Counted from the first letter of the stretch, positions 9,149-18,211 are shown. The stretch is DNA of 46,968 nucleotides from Candidatus Poribacteria bacterium (GCA_022819945.1 JAJEGI010000004.1:1-46968); one strand, 5' to 3'. The notes: generated from the sequence alone by a model not told the origin. Numbers and translations: made by a program.

Positions 9149-9729
9149 TGGCGACAACTAAAGATAACAGGGTTCGCTGTTTTGTAGCCATTGAAATACC
9201 AGAACCGATACAAGCATTACTGAAACCCGTGCAAACGCACCTTCAGTCCGAGGTGCAGAAGGCTTCATGGACAAAACCGGGAAACTTCCATCTCACGCTA
9301 AAGTTCCTCGGTGATGTTGATACGCAAGCCGTTGATGCAATAAGCGAAGCAGTTCAGAAGGTCGCTCATACACAGACACAATTTTCTATTCAACTCGGTG
9401 GCATCGGAGCGTTTCCAACGCTCGCACGTCCGAGAGTTATTTGGATAGGTGTGAAACACGGGGCAGCGATTGTCTCACGCATTGCGAAAGCCGTGAACGT
9501 CAAATTGAAGCGGCTCGGTTTTCCAACAGATAATCGCTTCCACGCGCATCTTACGCTCGGACGGCTCAGGACTCCAGTGAATTTGAAACCGTTACAAAAC
9601 GTTCTACATAAATATGATACAATTGATGGGGCAATCGTAAACGTGAATGAAATTATTCTCATGCAAAGTCAACTTCATCCCAATGGAGCGATTTATACGC
9701 CTTTAAACGTATGTCAGTTTTCGGCGTAA
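9145..9729 (+). CDS. thpR: RNA 2',3'-cyclic phosphodiesterase
   Basis: A 194-residue protein of the 2H phosphoesterase superfamily with both catalytic HxTx motifs: H49-L-T-L in GNFHLTLKFLG and H135-L-T-L in FHAHLTLGRL. The early RCFVAIEIPE segment is typical of ThpR. The family opens 2',3'-cyclic phosphates on RNA and can join 2'-5' ends in vitro. A second in-frame ATG at 9148 is equally possible. It overlaps the end of pgsA and lies 59 bases before recA. Confidence 0.93.
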   Translation: MMATTKDNRVRCFVAIEIPEPIQALLKPVQTHLQSEVQKASWTKPGNFHLTLKFLGDVDTQAVDAISEAVQKVAHTQTQFSIQLGGIGAFPTLARPRVIWIGVKHGAAIVSRIAKAVNVKLKRLGFPTDNRFHAHLTLGRLRTPVNLKPLQNVLHKYDTIDGAIVNVNEIILMQSQLHPNGAIYTPLNVCQFSA

Positions 9730-9788
9730 CACAACATCCGAAGGACCTATCTTTGGTGGTAGGTGTCACAAAGGAGAAATCTTAGAAC

Positions 9789-10850
9789 ATGTTAGATGAA
9801 CAAAAACAGAAGGCTATCGACCAAGCGATCTCACAAGTAGAACGCGAATTCGGCAAAGGGGCTATCATGCGCTTCACCGACAGTGAGGTTGTGCCTGTTG
9901 AAGCAATCCCGACCGGTGCGCTCGCGCTTGACCTCGCCCTCGGTATAGGCGGCGTCCCCCGCGGTAGAATTATTGAAATTTTTGGACATGAAGGCACAGG
10001 AAAGACCACTTTAGCACTGCATGTCGTCGCTGAAGTACAAAAAATGGGGGGCACGGCTGTGTTCGTTGATGTTGAACACGCCCTCGACACGACTTACGCC
10101 CGAAATATTGGGGTCAACATGGAAAATTTGTTGATCGCACAGCCCGATGCAGGCGAACAGGCGTTAGAGATCGTTGAGACTCTTATCCGTAGCGGCGCTA
10201 TCGATCTCGTCGTTGTGGATTCCGTGGCAGCTTTGACCCCGCAAGCCGAGATTGAGGGTGAAATGAGCGACTCACACGTCGGGTTGTTACCCCGTTTGAT
10301 GTCCAAGGCACTGAGAAAATTGTCAGGCGTTACCAATAAATCCCAGACCTGCGTCATCTTTACCAATCAGATCCGACAAAAGATCGGCATCATGTTCGGC
10401 AACCCGGATACCACACCCGGTGGACTCGCACTCAAATTCCATGCATCCGTCCGATTAGAACTTCGACGCGGCACCCAAATCAAGGAAGGCGATGAAATCC
10501 TTGGCAGCAGCGTGCGTGTTAAAGTGGCGAAAAATAAGGTGGCACCACCTTTCAAAGAAGCAGAATACGACGTTACCTTCGGGAAGGGGATCTCCAAAGA
10601 GGGAAATCTTTTGGATATCGCTGTCGATAACGAATTTATCCAGAAGAGCGGCTCTTGGTTCTCATACAACGATGATCGAATCGGTCAAGGCAGAACCAAC
10701 GCCAAGAAATATTTGGAGGACAATCCTGAAATTGCGGCAGAAATTGAGGCGAAGATACGGGAAGCACTCAGTATGGCACCAGATGCAGGGGCTGGCGCGA
10801 TTCCCGAAGATGAAGCGGAGATTCACGATACCGTTAAGGAAGCGGAATAG
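9789..10850 (+). CDS. recA: recombinase RecA
   Basis: Full length at 353 residues. Walker A is GHEGTGKT (66-73), where most RecA proteins have GPESSGKT, so it still fits GxxxxGKT but with unusual interior residues. VEHALD, the hydrophobic Walker B region ([14 protein letters not shown]), the L2 region ([21 protein letters not shown]) and the acidic C-terminus ([14 protein letters not shown]) are all present. It forms the strand-exchange filament and activates LexA cleavage. An AAGGAG site lies about 13 bases before the ATG, a long spacing. No SOS box was recognised upstream. Confidence 0.97.
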   Translation: MLDEQKQKAIDQAISQVEREFGKGAIMRFTDSEVVPVEAIPTGALALDLALGIGGVPRGRIIEIFGHEGTGKTTLALHVVAEVQKMGGTAVFVDVEHALDTTYARNIGVNMENLLIAQPDAGEQALEIVETLIRSGAIDLVVVDSVAALTPQAEIEGEMSDSHVGLLPRLMSKALRKLSGVTNKSQTCVIFTNQIRQKIGIMFGNPDTTPGGLALKFHASVRLELRRGTQIKEGDEILGSSVRVKVAKNKVAPPFKEAEYDVTFGKGISKEGNLLDIAVDNEFIQKSGSWFSYNDDRIGQGRTNAKKYLEDNPEIAAEIEAKIREALSMAPDAGAGAIPEDEAEIHDTVKEAE

Positions 10851-11058
10851 ACCGGATTCTTACACAGTCAGCCCGTACGGACTACAGAACCCAGCCGCTA
10901 CGGGCTGACTGGCGGTATAATTAATTGCGGACTTTACTATAATGTTTGCTGAGTACTGACAGCCATCTTTTTACAACCCCGCGCGAGTCTATAGAGGCTT
11001 GCCGGAGAATCCAAGGCAAACTCATAACTGATAACCGCTACAAAAATATCAATTTTTC
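10851..11058. other. intergenic region between recA and the proteasome locus
   Basis: No gene was seen. It contains the palindrome at 10865-10911, one end of the CTTTACTATAA repeat family (about 10925-10940), and a short GAGTACTGACAG / CTGATAACC-type tract. The promoter of the next gene starts at 11059. Confidence 0.6.
10865..10911 (+). terminator. perfect 13-bp inverted repeat downstream of recA
   Basis: CAGTCAGCCCGTA (10865-10877) pairs with TACGGGCTGACTG (10899-10911) across a 21-base loop, starting 15 bases after the recA stop. A hairpin here could end the recA transcript, but there is no T-run, so it may equally be a member of the palindromic repeat class seen throughout the window. Confidence 0.45.
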
Positions 11059-11087
11059 TTGACACGATTTTTTCAAGGTGCTATACT
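11059..11087 (+). promoter_or_regulatory. strong promoter of the proteasome ATPase gene
   Basis: TTGACA (11059-11064), 17 bases, then TATACT (11082-11087), one mismatch from the sigma-70 consensus. The predicted start is near 11094, leaving about 110 bases of leader. It is the only clear consensus promoter found in the proteasome locus, so it may drive several of its genes. Confidence 0.85.
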
Positions 11088-11202
11088 CTAATAAAAGCGT
11101 TGGGTTTGACTCCGAAACTCGACAGAATCCGATGATCCGTGCCTGTGACATTCGCTACGCGTCAGGTCGGAAAAATCGTTTTGGAAAGTGAGAGCTTCAC
11201 GT

Positions 11203-12987
11203 ATGGCTATCAAAAGAGGAAATTCCGAAGATTCTTTTGAGGAACAAAAGACAGTTGATGTCGTCTGGTATCAACAGCAGATGCGGGCACTTCAAGGAAC
11301 CATTGACATGCTTGAAGGCGAACTCGAAAGTCTGAGGCAGCAGCAAGGTACCGTATATGTCAAGGATCTTGAAACACAACTCTATGAGACACAGCGTGAG
11401 TTGATGGCGGCACATCGTCGTAACAAAAGATTGACAAGCACCCTGCAAGAGGCGAAAGAAAAACTACAAATCCTTAAAGAGAAAGTTGATCAACTCAGCG
11501 CACCTCCCAATAACTATGGCGTTTTTCTTGGGGCGAACAAAGATGGCACTGTCGATATTGACATCAGCGGCAGAAAATGGCGTGTTAATATCGATCCAGC
11601 ACTCAAGGGGCAAAACATCGCTGTTGGGCAAGAGGTCATCGTTAATAGTGGAATGAACGTCGTTGACATCAAGAGTGCTGAGAGACACGGAGATGTCGTC
11701 AAAATCAAAGAGCGAATTGCGGACGAACTCGCCATTGTGAGCCTCCGTACCGATGAAGAGCGCGTCGTTAGGATAGCCGAATCTCTCAAAGAGGAACCCC
11801 TTAAAACGGGTGACCATGTCCTCCTCAACCATACAACAAGCATGCTTATGGAAAAACTTCCTAAACGCGAAGTGGAAGATTTGCTGCTTGAGGAGGTACC
11901 AGATATCGGTTACGCGGACATCGGTGGGCTTGATACACAGATAGAAGCGATTCGGGACGCAATTGAACTGCCATATCTCTACCCAAAGGAATACCAAGAA
12001 TTTAACCTTTCACCACCGAAAGGCGTACTCCTCTATGGACCCCCTGGATGTGGTAAAACCTTGATAGCCCGCGCCGTTGCAAGCAGCATCGCCGAACGCG
12101 TCCGAAAGGAGAGCGGTAGGGATGACGTCCGCGGTTATTTCATTAATATTAAAGGACCTGAACTCCTAAATAAGTACGTCGGCGAAACTGAGCGGAAAAT
12201 CCGAGAGGTCTTCCAAAAGGCGCGCGACAAATCCAAAGAAGGCTTTCCTGTTATCATCTTTTTTGATGAGATGGACTCGCTCTTCCGTTCAAGAGGTATG
12301 GGGATCTCATCGGATATGGAATCAACGCTTGTACCGCAGTTCCTCTCCGAAATTGACGGCGTTGAGAATTTACGGGATGTCATCGTCATCGGGGCAAGCA
12401 ACCGACAAGATCTTCTGGATCCAGCGGTCTTACGCCCTGGCAGGCTTGATGTCAAAATTAAAATTGACCGACCTAACCTTGATGGTGCCAAAGACATTTT
12501 CGGGATATACTTGACACCGGATCTCCCGTTCGCTGAAAATGTTTGTCAGCAATTCGATGGAGATACACAAGCGGCCGCGAACCATTTCATTGATGCAGCC
12601 GCAACCGAAATGTACGCCACCACAGATGAGAACCGGTTTATTGAAGTAACTTATGCCCGCGGCGAACGTGAGACACTCTTTTTCAAAGATTTTGTCAGCG
12701 GCGCAATGATTGAGAACATCGTTTCTCGCGCGAAGAAGGCAGCCATCAAACGCTTTATCGGCTCCGACGGAACAGATAAAGGGATGTGTCTCGATGACCT
12801 CAAAGCAGCAATCCGAGAAGAATACCACGAAAACGAGGATCTTCCGAACACAACGAATCCTGACGATTGGGCAAAAATTTCAGGGCGCAAAGGCGAAAAA
12901 ATTGTCAATATCCGCGCGTTGACAAGTGAACCCGCAAGCCAGAAAAAACAGGATATCCGAGTCACCCGAGGCGGCACATTTCTCTAA
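11203..12987 (+). CDS. mpa: proteasome-associated AAA+ ATPase (Mpa/ARC)
   Basis: A 594-residue ring ATPase that recruits pupylated proteins, unfolds them and feeds them to the 20S core. Visible in order: N-terminal coiled coil (about residues 18-75) that binds Pup; a linker with tandem OB folds (about 80-225); Walker A GPPGCGKT (279-286); Walker B FFDEMDS with D355-E356; and the arginine-finger block DPAVLRPGRLD. The C-terminus is RGGTFL. Actinobacterial homologues end GQYL, whose penultimate tyrosine docks on the proteasome, and here that position is Phe. The start could be GTG at 11188 or ATG at 11203; I prefer the ATG. dop follows. Confidence 0.95.
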   Translation: MAIKRGNSEDSFEEQKTVDVVWYQQQMRALQGTIDMLEGELESLRQQQGTVYVKDLETQLYETQRELMAAHRRNKRLTSTLQEAKEKLQILKEKVDQLSAPPNNYGVFLGANKDGTVDIDISGRKWRVNIDPALKGQNIAVGQEVIVNSGMNVVDIKSAERHGDVVKIKERIADELAIVSLRTDEERVVRIAESLKEEPLKTGDHVLLNHTTSMLMEKLPKREVEDLLLEEVPDIGYADIGGLDTQIEAIRDAIELPYLYPKEYQEFNLSPPKGVLLYGPPGCGKTLIARAVASSIAERVRKESGRDDVRGYFINIKGPELLNKYVGETERKIREVFQKARDKSKEGFPVIIFFDEMDSLFRSRGMGISSDMESTLVPQFLSEIDGVENLRDVIVIGASNRQDLLDPAVLRPGRLDVKIKIDRPNLDGAKDIFGIYLTPDLPFAENVCQQFDGDTQAAANHFIDAAATEMYATTDENRFIEVTYARGERETLFFKDFVSGAMIENIVSRAKKAAIKRFIGSDGTDKGMCLDDLKAAIREEYHENEDLPNTTNPDDWAKISGRKGEKIVNIRALTSEPASQKKQDIRVTRGGTFL

Positions 12988-13076
12988 AATCAGAATCATC
13001 AGTTACGAGTTACCAGTTGCCAGTTACCAGTCAAAGAGACCTCTTAATTAACTGGTTACTTCTAAAACTGACAACT

Positions 13077-14594
13077 ATGCTAATGGAAATACCAATAATA
13101 ATGGGAACAGAGACTGAGTACGGCATCTCAGTCAAAAATGCACGTGAGCAAGATCCGGTCGCTGCCTCTACTTTGGTAGTCAACGCCTATAAGAGTTGTA
13201 AGGGGGATGTACCGAGTACTGCTACCTCCGTTACGTGGGATTACGATCAGGAGAGCCCATTAATGGACGCACGCGGGTTTCTCGCGGAGTCGGAGACCCC
13301 TATTTCTGAGGCAGACACAAGCAATGTTGTTAATGACATTTTGATCAACGGTGGACGGTATTACGTGGATCATGCGCACCCTGAATATTGCACCCCAGAG
13401 TGTGCAAATGCACGGGACCTGCTCCTATATGAGAAAGCAGGAGAATTAATACTAGAGGTCAGCCGGGGCGCAGCCGAACGCCTATTGCTTGACAACCAAG
13501 AAATCATCATTTATAAAAATAACACCGATTACAAGGGACATAGTTACGGCGCACATGAAAACTATCTGATGTCCCGTAAAGTGTCATTTGATACGATCGT
13601 TGATGGATTGATCCCCTTCCTCGTTACGCGTATCGTTATCACCGGGAGTGGCAAGGTGGGTGCCGAAAACGGGAGCGACGAGACAGATTATCAAATCTCG
13701 CAACGTGCTGATTTCTTTGAGAAAGAGGTCGGACTTAGCACAATGGTGAACCGTCCGCTAATTAACACGCGCGATGAACCGCATGCTGATGACAAACTCT
13801 ATCGACGTTTACATGTGATCGTCGGTGATTCTAATATGTCTGAGTTCAGCATCTATCTTAAAGTCGGGATTACCTCCATCGCGCTGCAGCTAATCGAGAA
13901 AGGCGTTGTTGGTAAGCAATTCAGTTTAAAAGAACCGGTAGCAGCAATAAAAAGTATCTCGCGCGATCTGTCCTGCAAAAATGAGATAGAACTCGCGGAT
14001 GGACACCAATGGTCACCCATAGCAGTCCAACGCGCGTATCTCGAACTTGCCAAGCAACACCTAACCCCTGAAGAACGGACACCTGTCGTCGAAGACGTCC
14101 TTGAAAAATGGCAATTCGTGTTGGATAACTTGGAAATAGACCCAGGACGGCTCAGCCGCCACCTTGACTGGATCATCAAAAAGAAACTACTGGACGCGTA
14201 TCGGAAACGGCACGACTACGCCTGGGATGACGCACATGTTCAGATGCTTGACTTGCAGTACCACGATATTCGTCCCGACAAAGGACTTTATATTAGGCTC
14301 TTAAAAAATGGACACGTTAAACGCTTACTCAACCATGAAGAAATTGTGCATGCGATGCACTATCCACCTGTAGACACACGCGCCTATTTTCGCGGTACCT
14401 GTCTACGGAGATTTCCAAATCACATTTATAGTGCAAGTTGGAACTCAATGATTTTTAAAGGTAAATCGGGGGGACTTGACAAAATTATGATGGATCGTCC
14501 CCACTTCGGGACACAGAAAATTGTTGGTGAACTGCTGAACAACTGTACAGCAGAGGAACTCGTTAAGGAAATCCGAGGCAATGCTTCAGGATAG
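13077..14594 (+). CDS. dop: Pup deamidase/depupylase Dop
   Basis: A 505-residue member of the carboxylate-amine ligase-like fold shared with PafA. It converts the Pup C-terminal Gln to Glu and removes Pup from proteins. Evidence: GTETEYGI at the start; the Asp-bearing YVDHAHPEYCTPEC block with D98 at the catalytic position; NTRDEPHAD; YRRLHVIVGDSNMSE; and the Dop-type C-terminus YFRGTCLRRF. The N-terminal insertion between GISVK and WDYDQESPL corresponds to the Dop loop absent from PafA, separating this gene from its paralogue at 16697. ATG 13077 is chosen (13083 is possible); an upstream TTG at 13017 lies in a repeat tract. No ribosome-binding site is obvious. Confidence 0.94.
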   Translation: MLMEIPIIMGTETEYGISVKNAREQDPVAASTLVVNAYKSCKGDVPSTATSVTWDYDQESPLMDARGFLAESETPISEADTSNVVNDILINGGRYYVDHAHPEYCTPECANARDLLLYEKAGELILEVSRGAAERLLLDNQEIIIYKNNTDYKGHSYGAHENYLMSRKVSFDTIVDGLIPFLVTRIVITGSGKVGAENGSDETDYQISQRADFFEKEVGLSTMVNRPLINTRDEPHADDKLYRRLHVIVGDSNMSEFSIYLKVGITSIALQLIEKGVVGKQFSLKEPVAAIKSISRDLSCKNEIELADGHQWSPIAVQRAYLELAKQHLTPEERTPVVEDVLEKWQFVLDNLEIDPGRLSRHLDWIIKKKLLDAYRKRHDYAWDDAHVQMLDLQYHDIRPDKGLYIRLLKNGHVKRLLNHEEIVHAMHYPPVDTRAYFRGTCLRRFPNHIYSASWNSMIFKGKSGGLDKIMMDRPHFGTQKIVGELLNNCTAEELVKEIRGNASG

Positions 14595-14650
14595 TTATCA
14601 GTGGTCAGTACGGATTTTTTTTCCAAAAAAACTCGTCGTACTGATAACTA
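14592..14650. repeat. inverted repeat between dop and pup
   Basis: TAGTTATCAGT (14592-14602), starting at the dop stop, pairs with ACTGATAACTA (14640-14650), which ends just before the pup ribosome-binding site. The loop has T-rich and A-rich runs. It could act as an attenuator or RNA-processing site that raises pup relative to dop, but the same CAGT/GATAAC units occur as generic intergenic repeats across the window. Confidence 0.55.
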
Positions 14651-14665
14651 TTAAAGGAGAATATC

Positions 14666-14863
14666 ATGTCGACTGAAAAACAACAGGAACACATCAACCC
14701 TCATGTCGATGAAACCGAAGAGGTCCAACCTGATGTTGGAGCCAGCGAAATGGATGAGGAGTTCGTTGAAGACTTAGACACACTTCTTGACGAAATCGAT
14801 GAGATTTTGGAAGAAAATTCACAGGAATTTGTCGAGAACTATATTCAACGGGGAGGGCAGTAG
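14666..14863 (+). CDS. pup: prokaryotic ubiquitin-like protein Pup
   Basis: A 65-residue, highly acidic, probably disordered protein with the Pup signature: a helical C-terminal half (DTLLDEIDEILEENSQEFVE) that binds the ATPase coiled coil and a terminal NYIQRGGQ. It ends in Gln, so it must be deamidated by Dop before PafA can attach it to lysines, as in Mycobacterium. Translation starts after an AAAGGAG site. It is followed by prcB with two bases between stop and start. The length and GGQ end make the call secure despite the short sequence. Confidence 0.96.
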   Translation: MSTEKQQEHINPHVDETEEVQPDVGASEMDEEFVEDLDTLLDEIDEILEENSQEFVENYIQRGGQ

Positions 14864-14865
14864 GA

Positions 14866-15660
14866 GTGCTCGACCTCAGCGATTATGGTAACTCCGACTT
14901 CTTCCAAATCCTCAAGCGTCGCCACCCCGAATTACTTGCGACGCTTGATTCATCTGATGCTACCTCAAGTGTCAACGGAGCAGCGTCATCATTCCACCCC
15001 TACGAAGGCACCACCGTACTTGCGGTTGTCTACGATACTGGGGTTGTTATGGCAGGCGACCGGCAGGCGACGGAAGGCTTTCAGGTCGGCGAGCGTCGAA
15101 TCCAGAAGATCTATCCAGTCGATCGGCACTCCGCAATTGCCGTTGCGGGTGCCGCGGGGCCCTGTATCGAGATGGCAAAACTTTTTCAAGTTGAAGTCGA
15201 ATTTTACGAAAAGACGGAAGGCATCAGCCTCAGTCTTGAAGGACAGGCGAATTTCCTCGCACATTTGGTCCGATCCAACCTCGGACTCGCGATGCAGGGA
15301 TTAATCGTCTTACCCCTCTTTGCCGGTTATGACCTAAAACGGCAACGCGGTAGAATTTTCAAATATGATGCTGTCGGAGGGCGTTACGAAGAAGATGACT
15401 ATTATGCCATCGGCTCCGGCGGTAAGGATGCTCGCACAACCCTTAAAAAACGTTACACGCCTGAGATGACTCGCCAAGATGCATTAGAAATTGTCGCAGA
15501 AGCACTCTGGGATGCTGCCGATGAGGATATCGCAACCGGTGGGCCTGATCTCGTCCGGAAAATTTTCCCAACCCTTTACACCGTTAATGAAGAAGGAGTT
15601 ACTGAGGTTACTGAGGCAACCGTTGAGGAACTCTATCGCAACCTCATCTCGCGTCTATAG
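14866..15660 (+). CDS. prcB: proteasome beta subunit (threonine protease)
   Basis: The product has 264 residues with a 48-residue propeptide ending HPYEG, then the catalytic TTVLAVVY. Thr49 would be Thr1 of the mature enzyme; Asp65 (AGDRQAT) and Lys81 (RIQKIYPV) fall exactly at mature positions 17 and 33, completing the catalytic triad. The SGGKDARTTL region is also typical. Translation begins at GTG 14866, with a GGGAGG site inside the last codons of pup, so the two genes are probably coupled. The protein forms the inner rings of the 20S core with PrcA. Confidence 0.96.
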   Translation: MLDLSDYGNSDFFQILKRRHPELLATLDSSDATSSVNGAASSFHPYEGTTVLAVVYDTGVVMAGDRQATEGFQVGERRIQKIYPVDRHSAIAVAGAAGPCIEMAKLFQVEVEFYEKTEGISLSLEGQANFLAHLVRSNLGLAMQGLIVLPLFAGYDLKRQRGRIFKYDAVGGRYEEDDYYAIGSGGKDARTTLKKRYTPEMTRQDALEIVAEALWDAADEDIATGGPDLVRKIFPTLYTVNEEGVTEVTEATVEELYRNLISRL

Positions 15661-15672
15661 CAAAATACAGAT

Positions 15673-16395
15673 ATGTCCACGCCTTATTATGTTTCACCAG
15701 AGCAAATTCGTCAGGATAAGGAAGATTTCGTCCGTCGCGGTATCGCGCAGGCGAAAGAGGTCGTTGTCTTAGAATACCGAGACGGACTCCTGATGGTTGC
15801 TGAGAATCCCCGCAAAACTACTTTTAAAATTTCTGAAATTTATGACCGAATCGCACTCGCTGCAGCCGGAAGGATCGCTGAATATGAGATACTCCGCGTC
15901 GCGGGTATCCGTGAATCTGAAATAAAGGGTTTTCGGTATTACCGCGAAGACGTCACCGCAAAATGGTTGACGAACCTCTATTCACAGCACATGGGAGCAG
16001 TCGCACAGGCATGGGATGCGAAACCCCTGGAGATTGAACTCCTTGTGTGCGAAGTAGGAACAACCGACGCGCCTGTGAACTCGGAACTGCGCAACAATCA
16101 AATTTACCATATTGCATTTGATGGCATCTATTCCGAAGAGGAGAAGTACGCCGTTATCGGTGGACGCGCCACTGCAATAACAGAAATCTTGCAACAACGT
16201 TACACAGACGGGTTAGAGATGTCAGCAGCCCTCCAACTCATAACAGAGACCTTTCGGACGATTGAAACGGATGCTGCAGATAATTATGAAATAACACCCC
16301 AGACAATAGAGGTGGCATGCCTTGAGCAGACTGCAGAACGACGAAAGTTCCGGCGACTCTCGACTGACGAAATTATGACACTTTTGGATCTTTAA
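15673..16395 (+). CDS. prcA: proteasome alpha subunit
   Basis: A 240-residue Ntn-fold protein lacking a catalytic Thr. The N-terminal segment (YYVSPEQIRQDKEDFVRRGI then AQAKEVVVLEY) matches the bacterial PrcA gate and first strand. The body has the usual FKISEIYDRIALAAAGR and YAVIGGRATAITE blocks, and the C-terminus is charged (RRLSTDEIMTLLDL). It forms the outer gating rings to which the ATPase docks. It begins 12 bases after the prcB stop, as expected for stoichiometric co-expression. Confidence 0.95.
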   Translation: MSTPYYVSPEQIRQDKEDFVRRGIAQAKEVVVLEYRDGLLMVAENPRKTTFKISEIYDRIALAAAGRIAEYEILRVAGIRESEIKGFRYYREDVTAKWLTNLYSQHMGAVAQAWDAKPLEIELLVCEVGTTDAPVNSELRNNQIYHIAFDGIYSEEEKYAVIGGRATAITEILQQRYTDGLEMSAALQLITETFRTIETDAADNYEITPQTIEVACLEQTAERRKFRRLSTDEIMTLLDL

Positions 16396-16411
16396 AGTTC
16401 CTTGTGGTTAA

Positions 16412-16532
16412 TAGGACTTACGCATGCCGCTCTTTTGTACCACAAACTTCCAGTTTGTGACACAAAAACGCTGGATTTTCCGAAAACTTTCATCTAACAG
16501 AACGGTTTACATCCCAAATTGCGTAAGTCCTA
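16412..16532. repeat. MITE-like element between prcA and pafA
   Basis: A 121-bp element with perfect 13-bp terminal inverted repeats, TAGGACTTACGCA (16412-16424) and TGCGTAAGTCCTA (16520-16532). It encloses another palindrome, CACAAACT (16441-16448) with AGTTTGTG (16452-16459). The end sequence recurs at 37543-37555 and, as AGGACTTACGCA, at 39503-39514. It has no coding capacity. Confidence 0.8.
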
Positions 16533-16696
16533 ATTAAGTGATGTTGCTTGGAGGATTTATAGGCCCTCTGCAGAGTTGAAGAAACACCTAAGCAAAACCC
16601 TTCCATTTTGTTACAGACTTACGTTAGGGTATAACTTCAACAGAAACCCGATTTTGACCTCGGAAAAATCGGAGCAGAAACCTACTATTTAAAAAT

Positions 16697-18055
16697 ATGA
16701 ACCGTAGAATTTATGGACTGGAAACAGAATTCGGAATCATTTGGACACCCGATGCCCCCCGTAAAAAGACACTCACTGTCCAGAACGTTGTGATGTACCT
16801 CTTCCGAGAAATTGTGGCAGGGAGAATGTACCCTGATGTCTTTCTTGAAAACGGCGCGAGGTTTTATCAAGACATTGGGTGCCACCCAGAGTATGCAACC
16901 CCGGAATGTGATGATGTCGCTGAACTCGTCGCACACGATAAAGCGGGGGAACGGATTATCACACGCCTCGCCAGCACCGCAGAACGGCGCATGCGAAATG
17001 ACGGGTTCTACGGAAAAATCTCTATCTTCAAAAATAACTTGGATACGCCCGGAAATACCTATGGATGCCACGAAAATTATCTGATGGAACGACACGTCGA
17101 TTTCCGTCAGTTGGCATCGCAGTTAATCCCTTTCTTTGTCACTCGACAAGTCTTCGCAGGTGCCGGCAAAATCAAACCGAGCCATCGCGGTTATTACGCC
17201 ATCTCACAACGTGCTGAACATATCCGAGAGGAAATTTCTATCGGCACAACAACAGCACGCGGGATCATTAACACCCGCGATGAACCCCACGCAGATCGAG
17301 AAAAATATAGACGTTTACACGTCATCGTCGGAGATTCCAATATGTCCGAATTTTCGACCTTTTTGAAGGTAGGTACAACCGGGATTATCCTCCGTATGAT
17401 TGAAGACAATTTCATTCAACAACGGTTCGCACTCCGCAATCCAGTCACAGCCATCCGCGAGATTTCTGACGATATCAAATGCAAACACCTCATTGAACTG
17501 CAAAACGGGAAGCGGCTCTCGGCAGTCGAACTACAGTGGCAATATCTCGAATGTGCGAAGCGTTACCTCGAACAGACCGAATCTGATTCAACAACAACCC
17601 AGATTATGGCGCGATGGGAATATGTGCTTACCTGTTTGGAAAATGATCCCATGCAGCTGGACCGAGAATTGGATTGGGTCATTAAATGGAAGTGGCTACA
17701 GACCTACCTGGCAAAACGTGGATTTGAGTGGGACGCGCCACAAGTGAAACACCTTGATCTAAAATATCACAATGTGCGACAGGAGGAGAGCCTTTACTAC
17801 ACGCTTGAAAAACGGGCAGAGGTCGAACGGATTGTCAAAGATGAACAGATTCGGCACGCAGAACACTTTCCACCTGAACGGACGCGCGCCAAATTCCGAG
17901 GTAAGTTCATCAAGAAGGTCAACGAAGGTAAGATCCTGTGTGGTGTCAATTGGAGTTATATCCAACTTTATGAACCGTATCAGATTCTGTACCTCTCTAC
18001 CGACCCATTTAAACCCGAATTTGACGAAGCGAGTCGCACTATTTATTCAATCTAA
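16697..18055 (+). CDS. pafA: Pup--protein ligase
   Basis: 452 residues, the same length as I recall for Mycobacterium PafA. It attaches the gamma-carboxylate of the terminal Glu of Pup to substrate lysines, using ATP. Features: MNRRIYGLETEFGI at the N-terminus with the metal-binding E-x-E-F-G; the RFYQDIGCHPEYATPEC block with Asp59 at the catalytic position; GNTYGCHENYLM; INTRDEPHADREKYRRLH; and a C-terminal domain near RAKFRGKFI that recruits Pup. It lacks the Dop loop, so it is the ligase rather than the depupylase. A repeat element separates it from prcA and no good ribosome-binding site is seen. Confidence 0.95.
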   Translation: MNRRIYGLETEFGIIWTPDAPRKKTLTVQNVVMYLFREIVAGRMYPDVFLENGARFYQDIGCHPEYATPECDDVAELVAHDKAGERIITRLASTAERRMRNDGFYGKISIFKNNLDTPGNTYGCHENYLMERHVDFRQLASQLIPFFVTRQVFAGAGKIKPSHRGYYAISQRAEHIREEISIGTTTARGIINTRDEPHADREKYRRLHVIVGDSNMSEFSTFLKVGTTGIILRMIEDNFIQQRFALRNPVTAIREISDDIKCKHLIELQNGKRLSAVELQWQYLECAKRYLEQTESDSTTTQIMARWEYVLTCLENDPMQLDRELDWVIKWKWLQTYLAKRGFEWDAPQVKHLDLKYHNVRQEESLYYTLEKRAEVERIVKDEQIRHAEHFPPERTRAKFRGKFIKKVNEGKILCGVNWSYIQLYEPYQILYLSTDPFKPEFDEASRTIYSI

Positions 18056-18071
18056 ATGGTTATAAATTGTT

Positions 18072-18211
18072 AGTTATAAGTTATAAGTCTGTTTTCTGAT
18101 GCTGGGTGCGCTTTTGTTAAAGTCTTCACACCATTGAAGCGTCAGCAGTTATCAATCGAGAGATGTTGAATACTCAGAACCCTTTTAACTAAAAACTTAT
18201 AACTTATAACT
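18072..18211. repeat. inverted-repeat-bounded segment before ppdK
   Basis: AGTTATAAGTTATAAGT (18072-18088) and ACTTATAACTTATAACT (18195-18211) are perfect 17-bp inverted copies, each a tandem pair of ATAAGTT units. The right arm ends 9 bases before the AGGAGG site of ppdK, so the whole leader of ppdK may be made of this element. Confidence 0.7.

Noticed and set aside
13017..13076. Longer Dop start at a TTG codon
   Set aside because: The extension lies in a CAGTTACCAGTT-type repeat tract, and the conserved N-terminus begins just after ATG 13077.
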